Shown piece by piece: positions 13,301 to 28,300 of a DNA stretch of 64,000 bases. Positions within the stretch are counted from its first letter, which is position 1; each line of letters starts with the position of its first letter. The notes below the pieces were generated by a model, which saw nothing but the letters and a program-made list of their open reading frames with translations, was not told the origin of the DNA and did not search any database. Both the position numbers and the translations under genes were made by a program. The DNA is from Chaetoderma sp. LZ-2023a (lineage: Eukaryota; Mollusca; Caudofoveata; Chaetodermatida; Chaetodermatidae), in NCBI GenBank assembly GCA_034401795.1, contig CM067372.1, positions 19,879,722 to 19,943,721 on the forward strand, read 5' to 3'.

Positions 13301-16300
13301 ATCACTAAGCAGAAATCTAATGTCATGACCAATCACTTAGCAGAAATCTAATGTCATGACAAATCACTAAGCAGAAATCTAATGTCATGACCAATCACTA
13401 AGCAGAAATCTAATGTCATGACCAATCACTAAGCAGAAATCTAATGTCATGACAAATCACTAAGCAGAAATCTAATGTCATGACCAATCACTAAGCAGAA
13501 ATCTAATGTCATGACCAATCACTAAGCAGAAATCTAATGTCATGACAAATCACTAAGCAGAAATCTAATGTCATGACAAATCACTAAGCACAAATCTAAT
13601 GTCATGACCAATCACTAAGCAGGAATCTAATGTCATGACAAATCACTAAGCAGAAATCTAATGTCATGACAAATCACTAAGCAGAAATCTAATGTCATGA
13701 CAAATCACTAAGCACAAATCTAATGTCATGACCAATCACTAAGCAGAAATCTAATGTTATGACAAATCACTAAGCAGAAATCTAATGTCATGACCAATCA
13801 CTAAGCACAAATCTAATGTCATGACCAATCACTAAGCAGAAATCTAATGTCATGACAAATCACTAAGCAGAAATCTAATGTCATGATCAATCACTAAGCA
13901 GAAATCTAATGTCATGACCAATCACTAAGCAGAAATCTAATGTCATGACCAATCACTAAGCAGAAATCTAATGTCATGACCAATCACTAAGCAGAAATCT
14001 AATGTCATGACGAATCACTAAGCAGAAATCTAATGTCATGACAAATCACTAAGCAGGAATCTAATATCGTGATCGATCACTAAGCAGAAATCTAATGTCA
14101 TGACAAATCACTAAGCAGGAATCTAATGTCATGACCAATCACTAAGCAGGAATCTAATGTCATGACCAATCACTAAGCAGAAATCTAATGTCATGACCAA
14201 TCACTAAGCAGGAATCTAATGTCATGACCAATCACTAAGCAGAAATCTAATGTCATGACCAATCACTAAGCAGAAATCTAATGTCATGACCAATCACTAA
14301 GCAGAAATCTAATGTCATGACCAATCACTAAGCAGAAATCTAATGTCATGGCCAATCACTAAGCACAAATCTAATGTCATGACAAATCACTAAGCAGAAA
14401 TCTAATGTCATGACCAATCACTAAGCACAAATCTAATGTCATGACCAAGCACTAAGCACAAATCTGATGTCATGACCAATCACTAAGCACAAATCTAATG
14501 TCATGATCAATCACTAAGCAGAAATCTAATGTCATGACCAATCACTAAGCACAAATCTAATGTCATGACCAATCACTAAGCAGAAATCTAATGTCATGAC
14601 CAATCACTAAGCAGAAATCTAATGTCATGACAAATCACTAAGCAGAAATCTAATGTCATGACCAATCACTAAGCAGGAATCTAATGTCATGACCAATCAC
14701 TAATCAGAAATCTAATGTCATGACCAATCACTAAGCACAAATCTAATGTCATGACCAATCACTAAGCAGAAATCTAATGTCATGACAAATCACTAAGCAG
14801 AAATCTAATGTCATGACCAATCACTAAGCAGGAATCTAATGTCATGACCAATCACTAAGCAGAAATCTAATGTCATGACCAATCACTAAGCAGAAATCTA
14901 ATGTCATGACCAATCACTAAGCAGGAATCTAATGTCATGACCAATCACTAAGCAGAAATCTAATGTCATGACCAATCACTAAGCACAAATCTAATGTCAT
15001 GACAAATCACTAAGCAGAAATCTAATGTCATGACCAATCACTAAGCACAAATCTAATGTCATGACCAATCACTAAGCAGAAATCTAATGTCATGACCAAT
15101 CACTAAGCAGAAATCTAATGTCATGACCAATCACTAAGCAGGAATCTAATATCGTGATCGATCACTAAGCAGAAATCTAATGTCATGAACAATCACTAAG
15201 CAGAAATCTAATGTCTGGACTAATAACTAAGCACAAATCTAATGGCTGGACCAATCACTAAGCAGAAATCTAATGTCATGACCAATCACTAAGCAGGAAT
15301 CTAATATCGTGATCAATCACTAAGCAGAAATCTAATGTCATGACCAATCACTAAGCAGGAATCTAATATCGTGATCGATCACTAAGCAGAAATCTAATGT
15401 CATGACCAATCACTAAGCAGGAATCTAATGTCTGGACAAATCACTAAGCAGGAATCTAATGTCTGGACAAATCACTAAGCAGAAATCTAATGTCATGACC
15501 AATCACTAAGCAGAAATCTAATGTCATGACCAATCACTAAGCAGAAATCTAATGTCATGACCAATCACTAAGCAGAAATCTAATGTCATGACCAATCACT
15601 AAGCAGAAATCTAATGTCATGACCAATCACTAAGCAGAAATCTAATGTCTGGACCAATCACTAAGCAGAAATCTAATGTCTGGACCAATCACTAAGCAGA
15701 AATCTAATGTCATGACCAATCACTAAGCACAAATCTAATGTCATGACCAATCACTAAGCAGAAATCTAATGTCATGACCAATCACTAAGCAGAAATCTAA
15801 TGTCATGACCAATCACTAAGCAGAAATCTAATGTCATGACAAATCACTAAGCAGAAATCTAATGTCATGACCAATCACTAAGCAGAAATCTAATGTCATG
15901 ACCAATCACTTAGCAGAAATCTAATGTCATGACAAATCACTAAGCAGAAATCTAATGTCATGACCAATCACTAAGCAGAAATCTAATGTCATGACCAATC
16001 ACTAAGCAGAAATCTAATGTCATGACAAATCACTAAGCAGAAATCTAATGTCATGACCAATCACTAAGCAGAAATCTAATGTCATGACCAATCACTAAGC
16101 AGAAATCTAATGTCATGACAAATCACTAAGCAGAAATCTAATGTCATGACAAATCACTAAGCAGAAATCTAATGTTATGACAAATCACTAAGCAGAAATC
16201 TAATGTCATGACCAATCACTAAGCACAAATCTAATGTCATGACCAATCACTAAGCAGAAATCTAATGTCATGACAAATCACTAAGCAGAAATCTAATGTC

Positions 16301-19300
16301 ATGATCAATCACTAAGCAGAAATCTAATGTCATGACCAATCACTAAGCAGAAATCTAATGTCATGACCAATCACTAAGCAGAAATCTAATGTCATGACCA
16401 ATCACTAAGCAGAAATCTAATGTCATGACGAATCACTAAGCAGAAATCTAATGTCATGACAAATCACTAAGCAGGAATCTAATATCGTGATCGATCACTA
16501 AGCAGAAATCTAATGTCATGACAAATCACTAAGCAGGAATCTAATGTCATGACCAATCACTAAGCAGGAATCTAATGTCATGACCAATCACTAAGCAGAA
16601 ATCTAATGTCATGACCAATCACTAAGCACAAATCTAATGTCATGACCAATCACTAAGCACAAATCTGATGTCATGACCAATCACTAAGCACAAATCTAAT
16701 GTCATGATCAATCACTAAGCAGAAATCTAATGTCATGACCAATCACTAAGCACAAATCTAATGTCATGACCAATCACTAAGCACAAATCTAATGTCATGA
16801 CCAATCACTAAGCAGAAATCTAATGTCATGACCAATCACTAAGCACAAATCTAATGTCATGACAAATCACTAAGCAGAAATCTAATGTCATGACCAATCA
16901 CTAAGCACAAATCTAATGTCATGACCAATCACTAAGCACAAATCTGATGTCATGACCAATCACTAAGCACAAATCTAATGTCATGATCAATCACTAAGCA
17001 GAAATCTAATGTCATGACCAATCACTAAGCACAAATCTAATGTCATGACCAATCACTAAGCAGAAATCTAATGTCATGACCAATCACTAAGCAGAAATCT
17101 AATGTCATGACAAATCACTAAGCAGAAATCTAATGTCATGACCAATCACTAAGCAGGAATCTAATGTCATGACCAATCACTAAGCAGAAATCTAATGTCA
17201 TGACCAATCACTAAGCACAAATCTGATGTCATGACCAATCACTAAGCACAAATCTAATGTCATGATCAATCACTAAGCAGAAATCTAATGTCATGACCAA
17301 TCACTAAGCACAAATCTAATGTCATGACCAATCACTAAGCAGAAATCTAATGTCATGACCAATCACTAAGCAGAAATCTAATGTCATGACAAATCACTAA
17401 GCAGAAATCTAATGTCATGACCAATCACTAAGCAGGAATCTAATGTCATGACCAATCACTAAGCAGAAATCTAATGTCATGACCAATCACTAAGCAGAAA
17501 TCTAATGTCATGACCAATCACTAAGCAGGAATCTAATGTCATGACCAATCACTAAGCAGAAATCTAATGTCATGACCAATCACTAAGCAGGAATCTAATA
17601 TCGTGATCGATCACTAAGCAGAAATCTAATGTCATGACAAATCACTAAGCAGGAATCTAATGTCATGACCAATCACTAAGCAGGAATCTAATGTCATGAC
17701 CAATCACTAAGCAGAAATCTAATGTCATGACCAATCACTAAGCACAAATCTAATGTCATGACCAATCACTAAGCACAAATCTGATGTCATGACCAATCAC
17801 TAAGTACAAATCTAATGTCATGATCAATCACTAAGCAGAAATCTAATGTCATGACCAATCACTAAGCACAAATCTAATGTCATGACCAATCACTAAGCAC
17901 AAATCTAATGTCATGACCAATCACTAAGCAGAAATCTAATGTCATGACCAATCACTAAGCACAAATCTAATGTCATGACAAATCACTAAGCAGAAATCTA
18001 ATGTCATGACCAATCACTAAGCACAAATCTAATGTCATGACCAATCACTAAGCACAAATCTGATGTCATGACCAATCACTAAGCACAAATCTAATGTCAT
18101 GATCAATCACTAAGCAGAAATCTAATGTCATGACCAATCACTAAGCACAAATCTAATGTCATGACCAATCACTAAGCAGAAATCTAATGTCATGACCAAT
18201 CACTAAGCAGAAATCTAATGTCATGACAAATCACTAAGCAGAAATCTAATGTCATGACCAATCACTAAGCAGGAATCTAATGTCATGACCAATCACTAAG
18301 CAGAAATCTAATGTCATGACCAATCACTAAGCACAAATCTGATGTCATGACCAATCACTAAGCACAAATCTAATGTCATGATCAATCACTAAGCAGAAAT
18401 CTAATGTCATGACCAATCACTAAGCACAAATCTAATGTCATGACCAATCACTAAGCAGAAATCTAATGTCATGACCAATCACTAAGCAGAAATCTAATGT
18501 CATGACAAATCACTAAGCAGAAATCTAATGTCATGACCAATCACTAAGCAGGAATCTAATGTCATGACCAATCACTAAGCAGAAATCTAATGTCATGACC
18601 AATCACTAAGCAGAAATCTAATGTCATGACCAATCACTAAGCAGGAATCTAATGTCATGACCAATCACTAAGCAGAAATCTAATGTCATGACCAATCACT
18701 AAGCACAAATCTAATGTCATGACAAATCACTAAGCAGAAATCTAATGTCATGACCAATCACTAAGCACAAATCTAATGTCATGACCAATCACTAAGCAGA
18801 AATCTGATGTCATGACCAATCACTAAGCACAAATCTAATGTCATGATCAATCACTAAGCAGAAATCTAATGTCATGACCAATCACTAAGCAGAAATCTAA
18901 TGTCATGACCAATCACTAAGCAGAAATCTAATGTCATGACCAATCACTAAGCAGAAATCTAATGTCATGACAAATCACTAAGCAGAAATCTAATGTCATG
19001 ACCAATCACTAAGCAGGAATCTAATGTCATGACCAATCACTAAGCAGAAATCTAATGTCATGACCAATCACTAAGCAGAAATATAATGTCATGACCAATC
19101 ACTAAGCAGAAATCTAATGTCATGACAAATCACTAAGCACAAATCTAATGTCATGACAAATCACTAAGCAGAAATCTAATGTCATGACCAATCACTAAGC
19201 AGAAATCTAATGTCATGACAAATCACTAAGCACAAATCTAATGTCATGACAAATCACTAAGCAGAAATCTAATGTCTGGACAAATCACTAAGCAGAAATC

Positions 19301-22300
19301 TAATGTCATGACAAATCACTAAGCACAAATCTAATGTCATGATAAATCACTAAGCACAAATCTAATGTCATGACAAATCACAAAGCAGAAATCTAATGTC
19401 ATGACCAATCACTAAGCAGAAATCTAATGTCATGACAAATCACTAAGCAGAAATCTAATGTCATGACAAATCACTAAGCAGAAATCTAATGTCATGACCA
19501 ATCACTAAGCAGAAATCTAATGTCATGACCAATCACTAAGCAGAAATCTAATGTCATGACAAATCACTAAGCAGAAATCTAATGTCATGACCAATCACTA
19601 AGCAGAAATCTAATGTCATGACAAATCACTAAGCACAAATCTAATGTCATGACAAATCACTAAGCAGAAATCTAATGTCATGACCAATCACTAAGCAGAA
19701 ATCTAATGTCATGACAAATCACTAAGCAGAAATCTAATGTCATGACCAATCACTAAGCAGGAATCTAATGTCATGACCAATCACTAAGCAGGAATCTAAT
19801 GTCATGACAAATCACTAAGCAGGAATCTAATGTCATGACAAATCACTAAGCAGGAATCTAATGTCATGACCAATCACTAAGCAGAAATCTAATGTCATGA
19901 CCAATCACTAAGCAGAAATCTAATGTCATGACCAATCACTAAGCAGAAATCTAATGTCATGACCAATCACTAAGCAGAAATCTAATGTCATGACAAATCA
20001 CTAAGCACAAATCTAATGTCATGACAAATCACAAAGCACAAATCTAATGTCATGACCAATCACTAAGCAGAAATCTAATGTCATGACCAATCACTAAGCA
20101 GAAATCTAATGTCATGACAAATCACTAAGCAGAAATCTAATGTCATGACCAATCACTAAGCAGGAATCTAATGTCATGACCAATCACTAAGCAGAAATCT
20201 AATGTCATGACCAATCACTAAGCAGGAATCTAATGTCATGACAAATCACTAAGCAGAAATCTAATGTCATGACCAATCACTAAGCAGGAATCTAATGTCA
20301 TGACCAATCACTAAGCAGAAATCTAATGTCATGACCAATCACTAAGCAGAAATATAATGTCATGACCAATCACTAAGCAGAAATCTAATGTCATGACAAA
20401 TCACTAAGCACAAATCTAATGTCATGACAAATCACTAAGCAGAAATCTAATGTCATGACCAATCACTAAGCAGAAATCTAATGTCATGACAAATCACTAA
20501 GCACAAATCTAATGTCATGACAAATCACTAAGCAGTAATCTAATGTCTGGACAAATCACTAAGCACAAATCTAATGTCATGACAAATCACTAAGCACAAA
20601 TCTAATGTCATGATAAATCACTAAGCACAAATCTAATGTCATGACAAATCACAAAGCAGAAATCTAATGTCATGACCAATCACTAAGCAGAAATCTAATG
20701 TCATGACAAATCACTAAGCACAAATCTAATGTCATGACAAATCACTAAGCAGAAATCTAATGTCATGACAAATCACTAAGCAGAAATCTAATGTCATGAC
20801 CAATCACTAAGCAGAAATCTAATGTCATGACAAATCACTAAGCACAAATCTAATGTCATGACAAATCACTAAGCAGAAATCTAATGTCATGACCAATCAC
20901 TAAGCACAAATCTAATGTCATGACAAATCACTAAGCACAAATCTAATGTCATGACAAATCACTAAGCAGAAATCTAATGTCATGACAAATCACTAAGCAG
21001 AAATCTAATGTCATGACCAATCACTAAGCATAAATCTAATGTCATGACCAATCACTAAGCAGGAATCTAATGTCATGACCAATCACTAAGCAGAAATCTA
21101 ATGTCATGACAAATCACTAAGCAGAAATATAATGTCATGACAAATCACTAAGCAGGAATCTAATGTCATGACCAATCACTAAGCAGAAATCTAATGTCAT
21201 GACAAATCACTAAGCACAAATCTAATGTCATGACAAATCACTAAGCAGGAATCTAATGTCATGACCAATCACTAAGCAGAAATCTAATGTCATGATCAAT
21301 CACTAAGCAGAAATCTAATGTCATGACCAATCACTAAGCAGAAATCTAATGTCATGACAAATCACTAAGCAGGAATCTAATGTCATGACAAATGACTAAG
21401 CAGAAATCTAATGTCATGACCAATCACTAAGCAGAAATCTAATGTCATGACCAATCACTAAGCACAAATCTAATGTCATGACAAATCACTAAGCAGAAAT
21501 CTAATGTCATGACCAATCACTAAGCAGAAATCTAATGTCATGACCAATCACTAAGCAGAAATCTAATGTCATGACCAATCACTAAGCAGAAATCTAATGT
21601 CATGACAAATCACTAAGCAGAAATCTAATGTCATGACCAATCACTAAGCAGGAATCTAATGTCATGACCAATCACTAAGCAGGAATCTAATGTCATGACA
21701 AATCACTAAGCAGGAATCTAATGTCATGACAAATCACTAAGCAGGAATCTAATGTCATGACCAATCACTAAGCAGAAATCTAATGTCATGACCAATCACT
21801 AAGCAGAAATCTAATGTCATGACCAATCACTAAGCAGAAATCTAATGTCATGACCAATCACTAAGCAGAAATCTAATGTCATGACAAATCACTAAGCACA
21901 AATCTAATGTCATGATCAATCACTAAGCAGAAATCTAATGTCATGACCAATCACTAAGCACAAATCTAATGTCATGACCAATCACTAAGCAGAAATCTAA
22001 TGTCATGACCAATCACTAAGCAGAAATCTAATGTCATGACCAATCACTAAGCAGAAATCTAATGTCATGACCAATCACTAAGCAGAAATCTAATGTCATG
22101 ACAAATCACTAAGCACAAATCTAATGTCATGACAAATCACAAAGCACAAATCTAATGTCATGACCAATCACTAAGCAGAAATCTAATGTCATGACCAATC
22201 ACTAAGCAGAAATCTAATGTCATGACAAATCACTAAGCAGAAATCTAATGTCATGACCAATCACTAAGCAGGAATCTAATGTCATGACCAATCACTAAGC

Positions 22301-25300
22301 AGAAATCTAATGTCATGACCAATCACTAAGCAGGAATCTAATGTCATGACAAATCACTAAGCAGAAATCTAATGTCATGACCAATCACTAAGCAGGAATC
22401 TAATGTCATGACCAATCACTAAGCAGAAATCTAATGTCATGACCAATCACTAAGCAGAAATATAATGTCATGACCAATCACTAAGCAGAAATCTAATGTC
22501 ATGACAAATCACTAAGCACAAATCTAATGTCATGACAAATCACTAAGCAGAAATCTAATGTCATGACCAATCACTAAGCAGAAATCTAATGTCATGACAA
22601 ATCACTAAGCACAAATCTAATGTCATGACAAATCACTAAGCAGTAATCTAATGTCTGGACAAATCACTAAGCACAAATCTAATGTCATGACAAATCACTA
22701 AGCACAAATCTAATGTCATGATAAATCACTAAGCACAAATCTAATGTCATGACAAATCACAAAGCAGAAATCTAATGTCATGACCAATCACTAAGCAGAA
22801 ATCTAATGTCATGACAAATCACTAAGCACAAATCTAATGTCATGACAAATCACTAAGCAGAAATCTAATGTCATGACAAATCACTAAGCAGAAATCTAAT
22901 GTCATGACCAATCACTAAGCAGAAATCTAATGTCATGACAAATCACTAAGCACAAATCTAATGTCATGACAAATCACTAAGCAGAAATCTAATGTCATGA
23001 CCAATCACTAAGCACAAATCTAATGTCATGACAAATCACTAAGCACAAATCTAATGTCATGACAAATCACTAAGCAGAAATCTAATGTCATGACAAATCA
23101 CTAAGCAGAAATCTAATGTCATGACCAATCACTAAGCATAAATCTAATGTCATGACCAATCACTAAGCAGGAATCTAATGTCATGACCAATCACTAAGCA
23201 GAAATCTAATGTCATGACAAATCACTAAGCAGAAATATAATGTCATGACAAATCACTAAGCAGGAATCTAATGTCATGACCAATCACTAAGCAGAAATCT
23301 AATGTCATGACAAATCACTAAGCACAAATCTAATGTCATGACAAATCACTAAGCAGGAATCTAATGTCATGACCAATCACTAAGCAGAAATCTAATGTCA
23401 TGATCAATCACTAAGCAGAAATCTAATGTCATGACCAATCACTAAGCAGAAATCTAATGTCATGACAAATCACTAAGCAGGAATCTAATGTCATGACAAA
23501 TGACTAAGCAGAAATCTAATGTCATGACCAATCACTAAGCAGAAATCTAATGTCATGACCAATCACTAAGCACAAATCTAATGTCATGACAAATCACTAA
23601 GCAGAAATCTAATGTCATGACCAATCACTAAGCAGAAATCTAATGTCATGACCAATCACTAAGCAGAAATCTAATGTCATGACCAATCACTAAGCAGAAA
23701 TCTAATGTCATGACAAATCACTAAGCAGAAATCTAATGTCATGACCAATCACTAAGCAGGAATCTAATGTCATGACCAATCACTAAGCAGGAATCTAATG
23801 TCATGACAAATCACTAAGCAGGAATCTAATGTCATGACAAATCACTAAGCAGGAATCTAATGTCATGACCAATCACTAAGCAGAAATCTAATGTCATGAC
23901 CAATCACTAAGCAGAAATCTAATGTCATGACCAATCACTAAGCAGAAATCTAATGTCATGACCAATCACTAAGCAGAAATCTAATGTCATGACAAATCAC
24001 TAAGCACAAATCTAATGTCATGATCAATCACTAAGCAGAAATCTAATGTCATGACCAATCACTAAGCACAAATCTAATGTCATGACCAATCACTAAGCAG
24101 AAATCTAATGTCATGACCAATCACTAAGCAGAAATCTAATGTCATGACCAATCACTAAGCAGAAATCTAATGTCATGACCAATCACTAAGCAGAAATCTA
24201 ATGTCATGACAAATTTTGCCCGTGAAATGATTAATAACTCAAGGGATCAAATTTTGTATTAATTCATAAAACTGTCTTCTCTTAACCTGCAAATGGACAT
24301 TCCTTATGACCCTTGCGGAGGCCAGTTATGCCTGGCTTGACCAGCTAACCCTTTGACACATTAACACTCATATCAGCCAAAGATACCTTCTGCAGTGATC
24401 TTGAGAAATGTCCATTTGCAGACTAAACGAAGACTATTTTTGAAAATTTATCACTGGAATGACTGGCTCGATAACCGAGCCAGTCATTCCAGTGGTAAAT
24501 TTTTAAAAATTGTCCTCTCATGGCCTGCAAATTGACATTTTGTATCAGAAAATTTAAATTTTCTTTAAACAAATTTGAGGGTTAAACGGACAATGGTCTG
24601 GGAAACATGGCTAATAAATAAATCATAAAGATAAATAATTTATGAATAGGTTGCTAGAGGGAAGACGTGATGGGAATATCTTAATCAACCTTTCCAGTTT
24701 ATCCATCAATCACATGACATCATAATCAACTACGAGACGTGTAGGATGATGTCATAATCAATTACATCATGAATGACGTAGATAAGTTCATCACAAACGC
24801 TTAATTGATGACAGACTAAGCATTGTTGGATGAATTGTATGTCTTTACCATTTAATAAACGTGCGATGGAATATTTTAAATATTTAATATCCAGTCAAAT
24901 TACTTTCAAAATATTCAATAGCTTAACCTCTATAGTTTTCTGGAAATTGATAGTCGGGGAGTTCAGGGATCGATCGATCCCAACAATAGCGAAGTGTGGG
25001 TGGAGCTTAGTTAGAGATGGGCAGGGCGTAGCTAAAACTGGATTCCTCCATTATATGAGAAGTTTAAAAGGCTTTAACACCAGATATCTGTAGAATCAGT
25101 AGAAAGTTCAATCTGACTGATCATACCGAGTAACCATTGAACTCTCATAGACCCAAAACAATAAATTGTTTACATTGTACGGAATATTCTATGGGAGCGA
25201 CAAGTGCCAGTCAAATTAGTTTCAAAATATTCAACAGCATCCCTATATAACTGTCTTGAAATTGAGACTCTAATTTCAATGGTTAAAGATATTACAGAAC

Positions 25301-28300
25301 TCTACTTATTAACCCTTTCACTGATGAATTCCCCATATCTCATTTTCAAGGCAACCATACAGGAAAACTGTTGAACATTTTGAAATTAATTTGACTGGAA
25401 GCCAAACCTGCATCACACAACAATGGCTTCCAGTGAAACTAATTTTAAAACATGCAACAGAATAAAGTTTATATCATAAAGAATCTACTTTTAATAAAAT
25501 CCTTCATAGTCTAACTGGTGGAATTAGCAGGTCTAAGATAAACGAAACAAACAAACTGTTGCTTTTTGAAATATTGAAAACCAACATTTCATTGACAGAT
25601 GTCAAATGAAGGGAAACAACTTCTATAGATGACTCATTGATATCAGTCAAGTAAAGTAGTATAAAGAAGTAAGTACCGAGCTGTGGTTATATGCCCGAGT
25701 CCATAACTGCCATGTGAGTGTTCTGTCATTTTTGGCAGGCCAGTTGTTCCACTGGTGAAAAACACCATCATTGACTCATTAATATGAGTGTTCACACACT
25801 GCAACATGAGATTATGAACCTACTTCAGTCTCAATTCGCAATGACTGGAGGTCAAGAGATGCAAACTCACGTAAAGAGAAAGCTTACAGATTTGTAACAC
25901 AAAGTGGACGAATATACGACATGAATTCACAATCACTGGAGGTCAGGAGGTAGACATAAAGAGAAAGCTTACAGATTTTTAACACAAAGTGGACGAACAT
26001 AACAATATGAATTCACAATGACTGGAGGTCATGAGACAGACATAAAGAGAAAGCTTACAAAGTGAAAGCTATGTCTCACATTCTATTTTGCAGGTGAGAC
26101 AATAAGCTGATAAGATTTCACAAATGCAAAAACTTATTGAAAAATAACAAACTTTTGTAGAGGTCAGCATGACTTTGACCTTTGAACTGGTGGCCTTGCT
26201 GTCACTATCATGCCTCCTCTTGGTATAAGCAACAGCAATCCAGAAATATAAGCTGATAAGATTTGTTAAACAAAAATTTAACGTTGAAAAATAGCAGTTT
26301 TGTGCAGGTTAAGAGTGGCCTTAACCTTTGACACACTCACCTCCCTGTCACCATCCTGCATTCTCATGGTAGAAGCAACCATGTAGCCAGGTTGTGTTCC
26401 ATTAGGCTAATGTAATCCCAAAATATAAGCTGATAAGATTTGCTAAACACAAAAACGATGAAAAATAGCAGTTTTGGAGAGGTCAGAGTGGCATTGACCT
26501 TTGACCTGGCCACCTCCCTATCGCCATCCTGCATCCTCTTTGTAGAAGCTAACATGTAGAAGTAATCATGAAATATAAGCCGATAAGATTTGCTAAACAC
26601 AAAAGCTTATGTTGAAAAATAACAACGTTTTATAAGAGGTCAAAGTGGTCTTGACCTGGTGACCTCTCTGTCACCATCCTGCATCCTCTTGGTAGAAGCA
26701 ACCTTGTACTCAAGGTATCTCCCATCTGGCTTTAAAAATCCCAATATAAAGTTAAGATTAGATTCATAAAATATATTGTCAAATGGTTAAAATGTATTAA
26801 AGGAACATTTCGTCTAAATCTTGTTTTAATCGATTAACAATTGATGAAATGTACTACAGATGTATTCTCCCCATAGGGTGCAATACATAACCAGAAATGT
26901 GGCTGCAATGCAACCATGAAGCTGGACTTTACAGGCTTTGCAATGAACTATGAAGCTTGACTTCAAACACAAAATAAAAATAGAAGGCATCTCAATACAC
27001 TTATCAATGACCACGGCCTTTGATGGTTTGACCCCAAAGCAATCATCTCATCCTCTCTCACTAGCACGTGTCCAAGTTTGGATGCAGTACAATTAACACA
27101 ACGTGAGATATGAACTGCTAAGTTGAGGTACAAGCAAAATGTTATTGCTGAGAAAAACCCTTGTTTTGTCATTATCACACTGACCTTGACCTTTTGATGC
27201 CAACATGATTGTGTCATGCCATCTCATTATAAGGGAGGATGTGTCTGAATGTGGGCCCTGTATGCTTAACAAAACATGAAATATAAACGGCTAAATTGAG
27301 CTAAACACAAAATGTTACTTTTGAGATTTCAGCAAAGACAGTGAGCTTGACCGTTGACCTTTTGACTCCAAGGTGTCATGTGTTATTCCCACTCCTAATA
27401 AAGAAGCATGTGTCCTGGCTCCAGTGTGATTAAGCAAACATGAGATATAAACAGTGAATTTGAGCCAAAGACAATGTTACTGATGAAAGTTTTTCCCAAG
27501 AGCACAATGACTTTTGAGCTTGACCCTGAAGGACATTGTGTCATGCAATCTCAGTATAAGGAAGCATGTGTTTAAGTTTGGGTCCAGTATGATTAAACAA
27601 ACATCAAATATGAACTATTAAGTTGAGTTACACACAAAATGTTAATGCTGACAAAATCTGTCATTTACAAATATCGCAATAATATTGACCTTTGACATAT
27701 TAGCCCAAAGGTCATTGTGTTAAACCGTCTCATTATAAGGAAGTATGTGTACAGGTTTGTGGCCAGGAAGAGTAAGCAAACATGAGATATGAACTGCTAA
27801 GTTGAGCCAAACACAAAATGTTAATGTTGAAAGAAGAGCAAAATCTTTACTAATGTCACAATAACCTTGACCTTTGCCCTTCTGCTAAGTTGAACTAAAC
27901 AGAAAATGCTAATGTTGAAAATCAGGGTTATTACCAAGGTTACAGTGATCTTGATCTTTGATATTTTGACACCAAAGTCATTGTGTGATACTATGTCATT
28001 AAGAGGAAGCATGTGTCCAAGTTTGGGTCCAGTATGATTAACCAAAGATGAGATATAAACTGCTAAGTTGAGCTAAACAGAAAATGTTACTGTTGAAAAA
28101 AACCAGGTTGTTACCAAGTCACAGTGACCTTGACTTTTAGCCTGTTAAGCCCAACATCATTTTGTGATTCCAGGTCATTATCAGGAAGAATATGTCAAAG
28201 ATTGAGGCCAGTATGATAAACCAAACATAAGATATAAACAGAAAGGTTGAGCTAAACGGAAAATGTTAACATTATGTTGAAAAACATTGAGAAAAGTTGA

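Noticed and set aside
12432-24214. Possible CRISPR array
   Set aside because: The 31-bp units abut directly with no unique spacers, and the context is animal intron DNA.
24830-25093. 87-codon plus-strand frame
   Set aside because: It lies in a dispersed repeat, and the paired copy near 30350 does not keep the frame.
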